Origin: Streptomyces capillispiralis | GTDB lineage: Bacteria; Actinomycetota; Actinomycetes; Streptomycetales; Streptomycetaceae | Assembly (NCBI RefSeq): GCF_007829875.1 | Contig: NZ_VIWV01000001.1 | Coordinates: 4,248,501 to 4,312,500 of the forward strand | Direction: 5' to 3' | DNA length: 64,000 nucleotides | In this document: positions 25,317 to 32,360 of the stretch, one piece after another | How positions within the stretch are numbered: the stretch's first letter is position 1 | How the letters are laid out: each line of letters opens with the position of its first letter | Made by a program: the position numbers and the translations under genes | The notes under the pieces: generated by a model | The model's input: the letters and a program-made list of their open reading frames with translations, nothing else | What the model was told of the DNA's origin: nothing | Database searches by the model: none

Positions 25317-25604
25317 ATGTGCGGTGCGAAGGCCGGCGGCCCGGACGCCTCGACGATCAAGCCCGGTGAGACCACCATCCAGGGTCAGGTGACCCGTGAC
25401 GGCGAGCCGGTGACGGGCTACGTCCGTCTGCTGGACTCGACCGGCGAGTTCACCGCGGAGGTCCCGACCTCCGCCACCGGACAGTTCCGCTTCTACGCGG
25501 CCGAGGGCACCTGGACCGTCCGTGCCCTGGTGCCGGGCGGCACCGCCGACCGCACGGTCGTCGCCCAGCAGGGCGGTCTGGCCGAGGTCGCGATCGCGGT
25601 CTGA
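25317..25604 (+). CDS. DUF1416 (SseC-like) protein
   Basis: A 95-residue beta-sandwich-like protein with an N-terminal MCGAKAGG, Cys2 being the only cysteine. The body (TIQGQVTRDGEPVTGYVRLL, then FTAEVPTSATGQFRFYAAEG) looks like a carboxypeptidase-regulatory or transthyretin-like fold. It matches the SseC family paired with CysA rhodaneses in actinobacteria and may be a sulfur acceptor or partner; function is not proven. The spacer has TAGGAG before the ATG. A strong terminator follows. Confidence 0.88.
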   Translation: MCGAKAGGPDASTIKPGETTIQGQVTRDGEPVTGYVRLLDSTGEFTAEVPTSATGQFRFYAAEGTWTVRALVPGGTADRTVVAQQGGLAEVAIAV

Positions 25605-25619
25605 GGCGCGTGACGGCCC

Positions 25620-25662
25620 AAGGGCCGCACCCCACGGGTTGGACGCCCGGGGTGCGGCCCTT
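25620..25662 (+). terminator. Terminator of the cysA operon
   Basis: Perfect 14-bp inverted repeat AAGGGCCGCACCCC (25620-25633) and GGGGTGCGGCCCTT (25649-25662), 15 bases after the DUF1416 stop, with a short TT after the stem. Confidence 0.85.
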
Positions 25663-25691
25663 CGGCATGTCCGCGGACCTACGCTGGAGGT

Positions 25692-25952
25692 ATGTACGCG
25701 CGCAGGCGGCACGTCTACTTCGCCATGATGGGCACCTGCATCGGGCTGTTCGTCCTGGCCTGGGGCGTGGTGCGGCTCTGGTCGGTGCCGGTGGCCGTGG
25801 GCATGTGCCTGGTCGCCATGGTCATCCCGCCGGTCGCCGCGGTGATCGCCAACCGGCGCGGTCCGGAGGACCGCTGGTGGGACGACCCGTCCGGCGATCC
25901 GAAGTCCGACGAGTGGTGGGACGAGCTGGACGGCAGGAAGGGGCCCCGGTAG
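25692..25952 (+). CDS. DUF3099 small membrane protein
   Basis: An 86-residue protein with two membrane spans (VYFAMMGTCIGLFVLAWGVV and VPVAVGMCLVAMVIPPVAAV) and an acidic, Trp-rich cytoplasmic tail (DRWWDDPSGDPKSDEWWDEL). This arrangement matches the actinobacterial DUF3099 family, of unknown function. GGAGG is four bases before the ATG at 25692. It is convergent with the DsrE-like gene, 7 bases apart. Confidence 0.85.
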   Translation: MYARRRHVYFAMMGTCIGLFVLAWGVVRLWSVPVAVGMCLVAMVIPPVAAVIANRRGPEDRWWDDPSGDPKSDEWWDELDGRKGPR

Positions 25953-25959
25953 GCGCGTC

Positions 25960-26322
25960 TCAGTAGACGAGCGCCTGCGTGCCGTCCGCCATGGACTCCT
26001 GGACGAAGACCTGGGCGCCGGCGATGCGCACACCGTCGAGGACGTCCTTCTCCGTGATGTCGCGCCGGGCCGCGCACTGGGTGCACAGGGTGATCCGGCC
26101 GGCGGCCAGGATCGAGTCCAGCAGGTCGGGCAGCGGGGCCGCGTGCGGCAGCTCGAACTCGGCGGCGCGGCCCGGCAGGGCGAACCACGAGGACTCACCG
26201 GTGAGCCAGAGGGAGACCTCGACACCGCTGGCCGCGGCCACCGCGGCCACCGTGAACGCCTGGGAGCAGCGTTCGGGGGCGTCGCTTCCCGCGGTCACCT
26301 TGATCACAAGCTTCTTCGCCAT
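25960..26322 (-). CDS. DsrE-family protein
   Basis: A 120-residue cytoplasmic protein of the DsrE/TusD-like sulfur-transfer fold. It begins AKKLVIKVTAGSDAPERCSQAF and carries the Cys pair in LCTQCAARRDI at the position of the active-site cysteine of DsrE-like proteins. Beside a rhodanese it could take part in sulfur relay, which is inference. The ATG at 26322 has no clear ribosome site, so it may be leaderless; TACGAT about ten bases upstream could be a -10 element. Confidence 0.82.
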   Translation of the reverse strand: MAKKLVIKVTAGSDAPERCSQAFTVAAVAAASGVEVSLWLTGESSWFALPGRAAEFELPHAAPLPDLLDSILAAGRITLCTQCAARRDITEKDVLDGVRIAGAQVFVQESMADGTQALVY

Positions 26323-26424
26323 GACCGAATCGTAATCACATGCGCTACAACTTCGGTCGACGGCTGTGGGTCTCCTGTGCGCGCGTAGACGGAATACGCG
26401 CTTCATATTCTGTGGGGGGACGTC

Positions 26425-27240
26425 TTGGAACAACCCGAAGAGACAGCCGACGCCCCGGACGCCCTGGATACTCCGGACGCTCCGGACGCTCCGGAACCGT
26501 CCGATACGCCGGATGCCGAGCCGGTCGCGCCCGACCTGCCCGCGAAGCGCCGGCGGGGGCGCACGGTCGCGCTGATCTGCGCGGCCGCCGTGCTGGGGCT
26601 GGTCGCCGGTACCTGTACCGGATACCTCGTGCAGGCCGACCGTGAGCCCACCCCGTTGCCTCCGCTGTCGCAGCCGGTGCTGCCCCAGGCGAAGGGCGAG
26701 GGCCCCGCGCCGCTGTCGGCGGCGCAGGACCGGCGTGTGAAGACCGAGGGCGACCTGCGCGAGCTGCTGCTCGACAAGCCGCGCGGGGCGAAGCGGACCG
26801 AGGGCTCCGACGGGTGGCTGGACCTGGCCGCCTACGCCGACCGCTTCGAGAAGCCCGATGTGGCGTTCGGCGAGCTCGTGCAGGACCGGTTCCGCCGGGC
26901 GGCCGTGACCGGCTGGGAGGTCGGCGACGACTACAGCGTGGACATCTGCCTCGTGCAGTACCGCCAGGAGGAGGCCGCCTCGGCGGCCGAGGTCGCCCTC
27001 GAAGGGCAGTACTGGCCCGAGCAGGAGCGCCACGACAGCTGGCCGATACCCGGCACCGGCGAGGGCCGGGCGTACGTGCTGGCCGAACCGGAGACCGAGG
27101 ACGGCTATCTGCCCCTGTACGGCGCGGAGGCGCACGCCGCCCGCGGGGACGTCGTCATGGAGATCTACGTGTACGGGACCAAGCCCGTACCCAAGAAAAT
27201 GATCATGAGCTTGGCCGAGCGGCAGATGGAGCGGCTGTGA
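26425..27240 (+). CDS. Membrane-anchored protein, paralogue 1 of a three-gene set
   Basis: Unrecognised 271-residue protein. It has an acidic N-terminal tail of Asp-Ala-Pro repeats (about 8-37), a basic stop (KRRRGR), one membrane span (TVALICAAAVLGLVAGTCTGYLV) and an extracytoplasmic domain of about 190 residues. The motif DLRELLLDKPRGAK...GSDGWLDLAAY recurs in the third gene of the set (DLRALLLPAPRGAR...GADGWLETEVF), so they are paralogues. The start is a TTG at 26425 behind GGGGGGA. The stop overlaps the next GTG (GTGA), so the set is translationally coupled. Confidence 0.82.
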   Translation: MEQPEETADAPDALDTPDAPDAPEPSDTPDAEPVAPDLPAKRRRGRTVALICAAAVLGLVAGTCTGYLVQADREPTPLPPLSQPVLPQAKGEGPAPLSAAQDRRVKTEGDLRELLLDKPRGAKRTEGSDGWLDLAAYADRFEKPDVAFGELVQDRFRRAAVTGWEVGDDYSVDICLVQYRQEEAASAAEVALEGQYWPEQERHDSWPIPGTGEGRAYVLAEPETEDGYLPLYGAEAHAARGDVVMEIYVYGTKPVPKKMIMSLAERQMERL

Positions 27241-28013
27241 GCGAGACACCCAACGAGCCGGTGGCGCCCGCGCGGCGTGGCCGCCGTATCGCCGCCGTCG
27301 CCGGTTCCCTGCTGCTGGCCGGTGCCGTCGTCGCGGGCGTCGGCGTCACCGCCGTGACGGTGAACGGCGCCGACCGGGACGCGGGAGCCGCGTCCTGGAA
27401 GTTCCCCAAGGCGTCGGCCGGCACCGAGAAGCCGCCCGCGCCGGAGGGCCTCGCGGGCATGCTCGTGCCGTACGGGTACGACAACTCGCTGCGGGGGCCG
27501 GACTTCGGCGAGTTCGGCTCGGACGCGCGGCTCAGCGGCGCCCGGGCCACGGAACTGCAGAAGGAGTCGCTGCGCGATCTGCCGCGCTCCGAGCGCAAGC
27601 GGCTGGAGCGGGAGATCGACCGGCGGCGCATCACGGGCATGGCGATGCGCAGCTACGTCAGCGGATCGGCCAGCGTCTACCAGGAGGAGGACGTCTACAC
27701 GGTGGGCATCGTGCTCGCCCAGATGGACAACCGGGACGCCGTGCGGGACCTCGCACGGTTCCAGAGCGAGTTTCTCGACTCCCTCGACATCTTCCGCGAC
27801 GGTCCCGAGATCGAGGGCCACGAGGACGCCGACTGCTACCTGCCGCCCAAGGACGACGAGCAGACCCTCGACACCATGTTCTGCTCCGCGTACGTGGGAG
27901 ACGTCCTGGTCACCGTCACCGCCGACGGGGTGGCGCCCCTCGACACCAAGGGTGTCGCCGTACTGCTCGGTGAGCAGCTCGACCGCATCGCCGAACCGGG
28001 GAAGGCCGTATGA
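27237..28013 (+). CDS. Membrane-anchored protein, middle gene of the three-gene set
   Basis: A 258-residue protein of unknown function with a short basic cytoplasmic N-terminus, one span (IAAVAGSLLLAGAVVAGVGV) and an extracytoplasmic domain with the Lys/Arg-rich helix RSERKRLEREIDRRRI and two cysteines (DADCYLPP and TMFCSAY). It has the same topology as its two neighbours but weaker sequence similarity. The GTG start at 27237 is inside the previous stop, and its stop overlaps the next ATG (ATGA). Coupling on both sides argues for a complex of equal stoichiometry. Confidence 0.82.
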   Translation: MSETPNEPVAPARRGRRIAAVAGSLLLAGAVVAGVGVTAVTVNGADRDAGAASWKFPKASAGTEKPPAPEGLAGMLVPYGYDNSLRGPDFGEFGSDARLSGARATELQKESLRDLPRSERKRLEREIDRRRITGMAMRSYVSGSASVYQEEDVYTVGIVLAQMDNRDAVRDLARFQSEFLDSLDIFRDGPEIEGHEDADCYLPPKDDEQTLDTMFCSAYVGDVLVTVTADGVAPLDTKGVAVLLGEQLDRIAEPGKAV

Positions 28014-28885
28014 CCGAGCAGCAGCAGACCGCCCTGCCCGCCCCGCCCGAGCACCCGCCGGCCGTCCCGGGCCCGCCCGTGCCCGAGCAGCCGCCCGCCG
28101 TCCCGGGGCCGTCCGGGCCGAGGGACCGCCGGGTGCTGCGGGCCGTGCTGCGCTGGACCGCGGCCGTCGTCGTCTTCGCGGCCGTCGGCGCGGGCGCCGC
28201 GTACGGCATCACCGGGATGGAGCGGACGGACGTACCCGGCCTGGCCACCGCGTCCGACGGGCGGTGGGAGTACCCGCCGCTGACCAAGCCGCCCCTGCCG
28301 TCCGGCAGCCCCGGGCCGCAGGCCGAGTCCAACCCGGCCGGCACCCACCACGCCGACCTGCGCGCCCTCCTGCTGCCCGCCCCGCGGGGGGCCAGGGAGG
28401 ACAAGGCGCTGCGCGGCGCGGACGGCTGGCTGGAGACGGAGGTCTTCCTCAAGGAGTACGCGGCGAAGGAGGACCGGGACCAGTTCCGGCAGCAGCTCGT
28501 GGACGGCGGACTGCGGCACATCGCCGCCCGCGGGTGGACCACGGCGGACGGCACCCGGACCCGGGTCTACCTGCTGCAGTTCGACACCGCGGCCGTGGTG
28601 GAGGACACCTTCTTCCGCCCCCTCTTCCCGTTCAGCGCCCCCTCCCACCCCGTCCGGGGCGCCGCGGTCGTCGGCCCCGACGAGACCTTCCCGGACCAGT
28701 CGGCCGTCGCCGGCGTCCAGCGCAGGGCCTACGTCGAGAACGAGCCGTACGCCGCCGAGCAGGACCGTCAGGCCTACCTGGCCGCCGGTGACGTCCTCGC
28801 CGTGGTGCTGCAGTCCCGGAAGGGGACGGCGCCCGCCGTGCCGTTCCGGCAGACGGTGGTGCTGCAGAGCCAGCTGCTGGGCTGA
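28010..28885 (+). CDS. Membrane-anchored protein, paralogue 3 of the three-gene set
   Basis: A 291-residue protein with a Pro-rich N-terminal tail (EHPPAVPGPPVPEQPPAVPG, a duplicated PPAVPGP block), one membrane span (TAAVVVFAAVGAGAAYGITG) and an extracytoplasmic domain containing the DLRALLLPAPRGAR and GADGWLETEVF motifs shared with the first gene. Function unknown. It is the last gene of the coupled set; a 99-base gap follows before the next, very small gene. Confidence 0.82.
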   Translation: MTEQQQTALPAPPEHPPAVPGPPVPEQPPAVPGPSGPRDRRVLRAVLRWTAAVVVFAAVGAGAAYGITGMERTDVPGLATASDGRWEYPPLTKPPLPSGSPGPQAESNPAGTHHADLRALLLPAPRGAREDKALRGADGWLETEVFLKEYAAKEDRDQFRQQLVDGGLRHIAARGWTTADGTRTRVYLLQFDTAAVVEDTFFRPLFPFSAPSHPVRGAAVVGPDETFPDQSAVAGVQRRAYVENEPYAAEQDRQAYLAAGDVLAVVLQSRKGTAPAVPFRQTVVLQSQLLG

Positions 28886-28984
28886 GCGCGTCAGGCACAC
28901 CTCGCACGACGGGGGCCGGCCCCGGCCGCGTAAGCTGGGGCCGGCCCTGTGCACACCACCGCACTCCCGCTCAAGGAGCACCCC

Positions 28985-29083
28985 GTGATCGTCTTCTTCG
29001 AAGTCCTGCTGGTCCTGGTCGCCGTCGGCGTTCTCGCCTTCGCGGGGCTGACCGTGAAGAAGCTGTTCCAGGGCCAGCGCTGA
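28985..29083 (+). CDS. 32-residue membrane peptide
   Basis: Very small gene (GTG start) encoding IVFFEVLLVLVAVGVLAFAG, then LTVKKLFQGQR: a single membrane span with a basic cytoplasmic end. AAGGAG lies six bases before the GTG, and a nitrobindin-like gene starts 23 bases after the stop. The good ribosome site, charge topology and tight spacing support translation. Function unknown; it may be a regulatory peptide or a subunit partner. Confidence 0.65.
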   Translation: MIVFFEVLLVLVAVGVLAFAGLTVKKLFQGQR

Positions 29084-29106
29084 TCCACGGCTTAGGAAGT
29101 TCCCCC

Positions 29107-29682
29107 ATGATCGAGATTCCGTCCGACCTGCACAAGGACCTCCTCCCGCTCGCCTTCCTGCTCGGCAACTGGGCGGGCGCGGGCGTGCACGACTTCCCCG
29201 GCGCCGAGAAGTGCAACTTCGGCCAGGAGGTCACCTTCACCCACGACGGCCGGGACTTCCTGGAGTACGCCTCCCGCACCTGGGTGCTGGACGGCGACGG
29301 CAACAAGGTCCGCCCGCTGGAGTCCGAACACGGCTTCTGGCGGATCAACGCCGACCGCAAGGTCGAGGTGACGATGACCCGCGACGACGGCGTCATCGAG
29401 ATCTGGTACGGCGAGCTGGCCGAGGGCAAGCCGCAGATCGACCTGGTCACCGACGCGGTGGCGCGCACCGCCGCCTCCCAGCCCTACAGCGGCGGCAAGC
29501 GGCTGTACGGCTACGTCAAGAGCGACCTGATGTGGGTCGGCGAGAAGCAGACCCCCGAGGTCGAGCTGCGCCCCTACATGTCGGCGCACCTGAAGAAGGT
29601 CGTCACCCCCGAGGAGGTCGAGCGCTGGGCCAAGGCCCTGCCCGACGACATGCCGGACGACGGGATCGCCTTCTTCAAGTAG
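29107..29682 (+). CDS. FABP-family (nitrobindin-like) protein
   Basis: A 191-residue beta-barrel protein of the DUF1794 / nitrobindin family. The signature GNWAGAG (G-x-W-x-G-x-G) is at about residues 20-26, followed by barrel strands (FGQEVTFTHDGRDFLEYASRTW split over two strands). Relatives bind heme or small hydrophobic ligands. A proximal histidine expected late in the barrel of nitrobindins is at best HLKK (about 158-162), so heme binding is not certain. TTAGGAAG precedes the ATG. A strong terminator follows, which ends the conserved block before the defence-like operon. Confidence 0.86.
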   Translation: MIEIPSDLHKDLLPLAFLLGNWAGAGVHDFPGAEKCNFGQEVTFTHDGRDFLEYASRTWVLDGDGNKVRPLESEHGFWRINADRKVEVTMTRDDGVIEIWYGELAEGKPQIDLVTDAVARTAASQPYSGGKRLYGYVKSDLMWVGEKQTPEVELRPYMSAHLKKVVTPEEVERWAKALPDDMPDDGIAFFK

Positions 29683-29696
29683 GCACACGGCTTCCA

Positions 29697-29731
29697 GACG
29701 TCCCCCGGGCCACCTCGGCCCGGGGGACGTC
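29697..29731 (+). terminator. Terminator after the nitrobindin-like gene
   Basis: Perfect 15-bp inverted repeat GACGTCCCCCGGGCC (29697-29711) and its complement (29717-29731) with a 5-base loop, 15 bases after the stop. It insulates the following island. Confidence 0.88.
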
Positions 29732-29782
29732 GTGCGTGGGGGCCGCAGGGGATGTGTGAACCCCGCGAGGCATTAACAAAAA

Positions 29783-29799
29783 GCATTGCAGCGCAATGC
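29783..29799. promoter_or_regulatory. Palindrome upstream of the Abi-HsdMS operon promoter
   Basis: GCATTGC-AGC-GCAATGC, a perfect 7-bp inverted repeat with a 3-base centre, ending three bases before a -35-like TTGCGA. Probable operator for a regulator of the island. Confidence 0.45.
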
Positions 29800-29801
29800 G
29801 C

Positions 29802-29830
29802 TTGCGAGTGCAGGGGTGTGTGGCTACAGT
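29802..29830 (+). promoter_or_regulatory. Vegetative-type promoter of the structured RNA and Abi operon
   Basis: TTGCGA (29802-29807) and TACAGT (29825-29830) separated by exactly 17 bases, close to the HrdB-type consensus. The predicted transcript starts near 29837, about 170 bases upstream of the Abi start codon, and would contain the hairpins described next. Confidence 0.6.
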
Positions 29831-29836
29831 TGCGGT

Positions 29837-29957
29837 GTCTTCGGGGAGCGCCTTCGAGGCTTCGCGAACGCGCGGAGCCCCGGTCGCAACGTGCCTGCGA
29901 CCGGGGCTCCGGAGGCTGTGTTCTGGGTGGCTTGCATGCAGAGGCGAGCCCAGAACG
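29837..29957 (+). ncRNA. Candidate structured RNA upstream of the Abi gene (AbiF-RNA-like)
   Basis: Between the promoter and the Abi gene lies a non-coding stretch with small GC stems (GCCTTCGAGGC at about 29852-29862; CGCGAACGCG at about 29864-29873), then a perfect 15-bp hairpin (GGAGCCCCGGTCGCA at 29874-29888 with its complement at 29896-29910), then an 8-bp stem (GTTCTGGG 29920-29927 with CCCAGAAC 29949-29956). A conserved RNA named abiF is known upstream of Abi_2 genes in many bacteria; I cannot test a covariance match here. No peptide with a ribosome site is seen. The exact ends are estimates. Confidence 0.55.
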
Positions 29958-30006
29958 TTCACTGACCACGGTAGCACAGCGCACCCTGAGAGGTGCTGGG
30001 GGAAAC

Positions 30007-30672
30007 ATGACCAACCGCCTGCCCGCATGGATGCTGCGCGACCTGTCCCTGCCGCGACTGCGGCGGTACATCCGGGCCGCGCACGGCGACGCTCGGGCAG
30101 CCGAACGTCTCTACTGGTGGAACGTCGAGGTGTCGTCCGCCCTGTTCGGCTCCCTGCACTGCCTCGAACTCGCCCTGCGCAACGCACTGCACACCGCACT
30201 CGCGCGGCATTACGGCAGACCGGACTGGTGGACGGTGGCGCCGTTGAACGACCGTGGACAGCGGCTCGTGAACGACGCTCGCCGCTCCTGCGGCCGACGC
30301 CTGAGGCGGATCACACCGGACGACCTGGTGGCGGAGCTGTCCTTCGGCTTCTGGGTCTCCCTGCTCAGCCACGGCTCGGGTTACGACCGGCACTTCTGGG
30401 TTCCCGTCCTGCACGCGGCGTTTCCGCACTACCAGGGACGCCGCGATCGCCTCTATCGCGAGCTGACCTCACTCGTCCTGCTGCGCAACCGGGTCATGCA
30501 CCACGAGCCGGTCCATCACAGGCACCTGGCCGCCGACCATGACACCATCTGCCGGGTGCTCGGGTACCTGAGTCCCGAGCTGGCCGAGGAGACCCGGACG
30601 ATGGACCGGTTCCCGGACGTGCTCGCCGGTCGGGCGGACGTCCTGAGCGGCGCCCGGCCGCCGCGTTTCTGA
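30007..30672 (+). CDS. Abi family HEPN protein (Abi_2 / AbiD-AbiF-like)
   Basis: A 221-residue abortive-infection-type protein. The conserved N-terminal core (LYWWNVEVSSALFGSLHCLE, then LALRNALHTAL) and the C-terminal HEPN RNase motif LLRNRVMHHEPV, with R160-x4-H165, fit the Abi_2 family. HEPN proteins are metal-independent RNases used as toxins or effectors. The ATG at 30007 is preceded by GGGGGA; a longer frame to 29752 would translate the hairpin region and is rejected. The hsdM-like gene follows after 14 bases, so they form an operon. An RNase role is inferred from the motif. Confidence 0.85.
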   Translation: MTNRLPAWMLRDLSLPRLRRYIRAAHGDARAAERLYWWNVEVSSALFGSLHCLELALRNALHTALARHYGRPDWWTVAPLNDRGQRLVNDARRSCGRRLRRITPDDLVAELSFGFWVSLLSHGSGYDRHFWVPVLHAAFPHYQGRRDRLYRELTSLVLLRNRVMHHEPVHHRHLAADHDTICRVLGYLSPELAEETRTMDRFPDVLAGRADVLSGARPPRF

Positions 30673-30686
30673 GGGAGGGAAGCGCT

Positions 30687-32360
30687 GTGACGGAGTTCGA
30701 CGCGCGGCGGTCCGGAACGGGCGTCGGCGCAGAGTTCGCCGATGTGCTGGTGACGCGGTCCGACATCGCCCGGCTCGCGGGAGTCAGGCGCCCGGCCGTC
30801 AGCAACTGGGAGCGTCGCCACCCGGACTTTCCCCGGCCCGTGACCGCTGGTGCCGGAAGCGACGGGGCGGCCGGTGCCGAGGTCGAACGGTTCCGTGCCG
30901 ACGAGGTGTCCTCCTGGCTCGCGAGACGTACCGTCGCCTCGAACGCCCTGCGTCCGGGGGAGCCGTCGGGCACCACCTACGGTGACCGGTTCCGAGCCGG
31001 GCTGACCGGAGGCACCGCGGGGGAGCTGCTCCGGGCGGTGGAGCGGCTCGCGGGGCCGGAGGCGGATCGGTTGCGGGGCCCGATGCCGCTGGACCGCTAT
31101 CTCCTGTGGTTGCTGTACCTCGTCCACCTCCGCGTCGTGGAACCGGACAGCGGGCCGGCCGAGGCCGTGGACGACTGGCGCGGCATCGTACGCCGGTACA
31201 ACCCGCCGGAGAAAACGGTTCCGCGCACTCTGCTGGCCGAGCTCGCGGGGCGGCTCCGGCTGCTCTCCGCGGGGTCCGAGGAGGAGGGGCGTGCGGCGTT
31301 CGAGCACGTGCTGGTGCTGTGGCGGGCCGCGCACGCACGCGAGGGCGGTGCGTTCTTCACCCCGCCCTCCGTGAGCCGCGTCATGGCCCGGGCGCTGGCC
31401 GCCGTACGGCCCGGAGCCACGCGGGTGCACGATCCGTACAGTCGCACCGGAGAACTGCTCGTCGCGTACTTGGACGCGATGGCCGAACGGAAGGGCGACG
31501 CGACGAGCCGGGTCGGGGGCCGGGTGCCCGATGCCCTGGAACGGCATGTGGCCGAGATGAACATGCGGGTGCACCACGGTCTGACCCTGCGGCTCGGTGA
31601 AGGCCCGTTCACCCCGGCGCTCTCCCCCTCCGCGGATCCCCCCGGTGCCTTCGACGTGATCTTGACCAACCCGCCCTTCGGCCGGCGTGTGGAGGACGTG
31701 CCCCCTCCTCCGTACTGGATCCACGGCCCCGCACGCCGGACCGAGTTCGACTGGGTGCAGTACGCCGTTTCGCGGCTCGCTCCCGGAGGCCGGGCCGCCG
31801 TGCTGATGCCGGCCGGGGCCTCCTTCAACGCCGGCGCCGCCGAGACGGTCCGGGCGGGACTGATCGAGGCCGGCGCTGTGGAGTGCGTCATCGGGCTCCC
31901 CGCCGGGCTCTTCACCCTGACCAGCGTGAAGACGCAGATCTGGTTCCTCAGAGCCCCGGGGCCCGAGAAGGGGACGGATGATCCCGAGGTGCTGTTCGTG
32001 GCGGGCGAAGGGCTGGGGCGACGCCTCTCCCGGACCCAGTGGGCTCTGACCGACGGCGACATCGTGCGGCTGGTGGGGGAGTACGTGACCTGGAACGAGG
32101 TCAGGGCGACCGGACACCGTTTCCCCGGCACCCCCGGACTGAGCAGGGCGGTGCCGGTGTCGGGTATCGGCCGGGGGCACAGTCTGGATCCCCATGTGTA
32201 CGTCGGGCCGCCCGGCTCGTCGGCGGCCGCTCGTGCGGCCGGTCCCCTGGAGATCAGGAACCGGCTGGCCGGACTGGCCGAGGAGATCGCGACCCTGCAG
32301 GCGCGGGCGGAAGCCGCCGACGCCGAGGCGGGCCGCCGACTGAGGAGGTACGGCCTGTGA
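30687..32360 (+). CDS. Type I-like N6-adenine DNA methylase (HsdM) with N-terminal HTH
   Basis: A 557-residue protein. An N-terminal helix-turn-helix (TRSDIARLAGVRRPAVSNWERR, read as two helices, about 24-45) precedes an HsdM helical region and the methylase domain. The AdoMet motif is the variant DPYSRTGELL (Asp249-Gly255; the usual form is DPxxGxG) and the catalytic motif IV is NPPF (328-331). It ends in the coiled region that contacts HsdS (EEIATLQARAEAADAEAGRR). The GTG at 30687 follows GAGGGAGG, and its stop overlaps hsdS (GTGA). No HsdR gene is present. The N-terminal HTH is not part of classical HsdM. Confidence 0.88.
   Translation: MTEFDARRSGTGVGAEFADVLVTRSDIARLAGVRRPAVSNWERRHPDFPRPVTAGAGSDGAAGAEVERFRADEVSSWLARRTVASNALRPGEPSGTTYGDRFRAGLTGGTAGELLRAVERLAGPEADRLRGPMPLDRYLLWLLYLVHLRVVEPDSGPAEAVDDWRGIVRRYNPPEKTVPRTLLAELAGRLRLLSAGSEEEGRAAFEHVLVLWRAAHAREGGAFFTPPSVSRVMARALAAVRPGATRVHDPYSRTGELLVAYLDAMAERKGDATSRVGGRVPDALERHVAEMNMRVHHGLTLRLGEGPFTPALSPSADPPGAFDVILTNPPFGRRVEDVPPPPYWIHGPARRTEFDWVQYAVSRLAPGGRAAVLMPAGASFNAGAAETVRAGLIEAGAVECVIGLPAGLFTLTSVKTQIWFLRAPGPEKGTDDPEVLFVAGEGLGRRLSRTQWALTDGDIVRLVGEYVTWNEVRATGHRFPGTPGLSRAVPVSGIGRGHSLDPHVYVGPPGSSAAARAAGPLEIRNRLAGLAEEIATLQARAEAADAEAGRRLRRYGL

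Noticed and set aside
29752..30006. N-terminal extension of the Abi protein through the hairpin region
   Set aside because: The extension would be Cys/Arg-rich, has no ribosome site, and would translate the 15-bp hairpin; the ATG at 30007 has GGGGGA and the family N-terminus.
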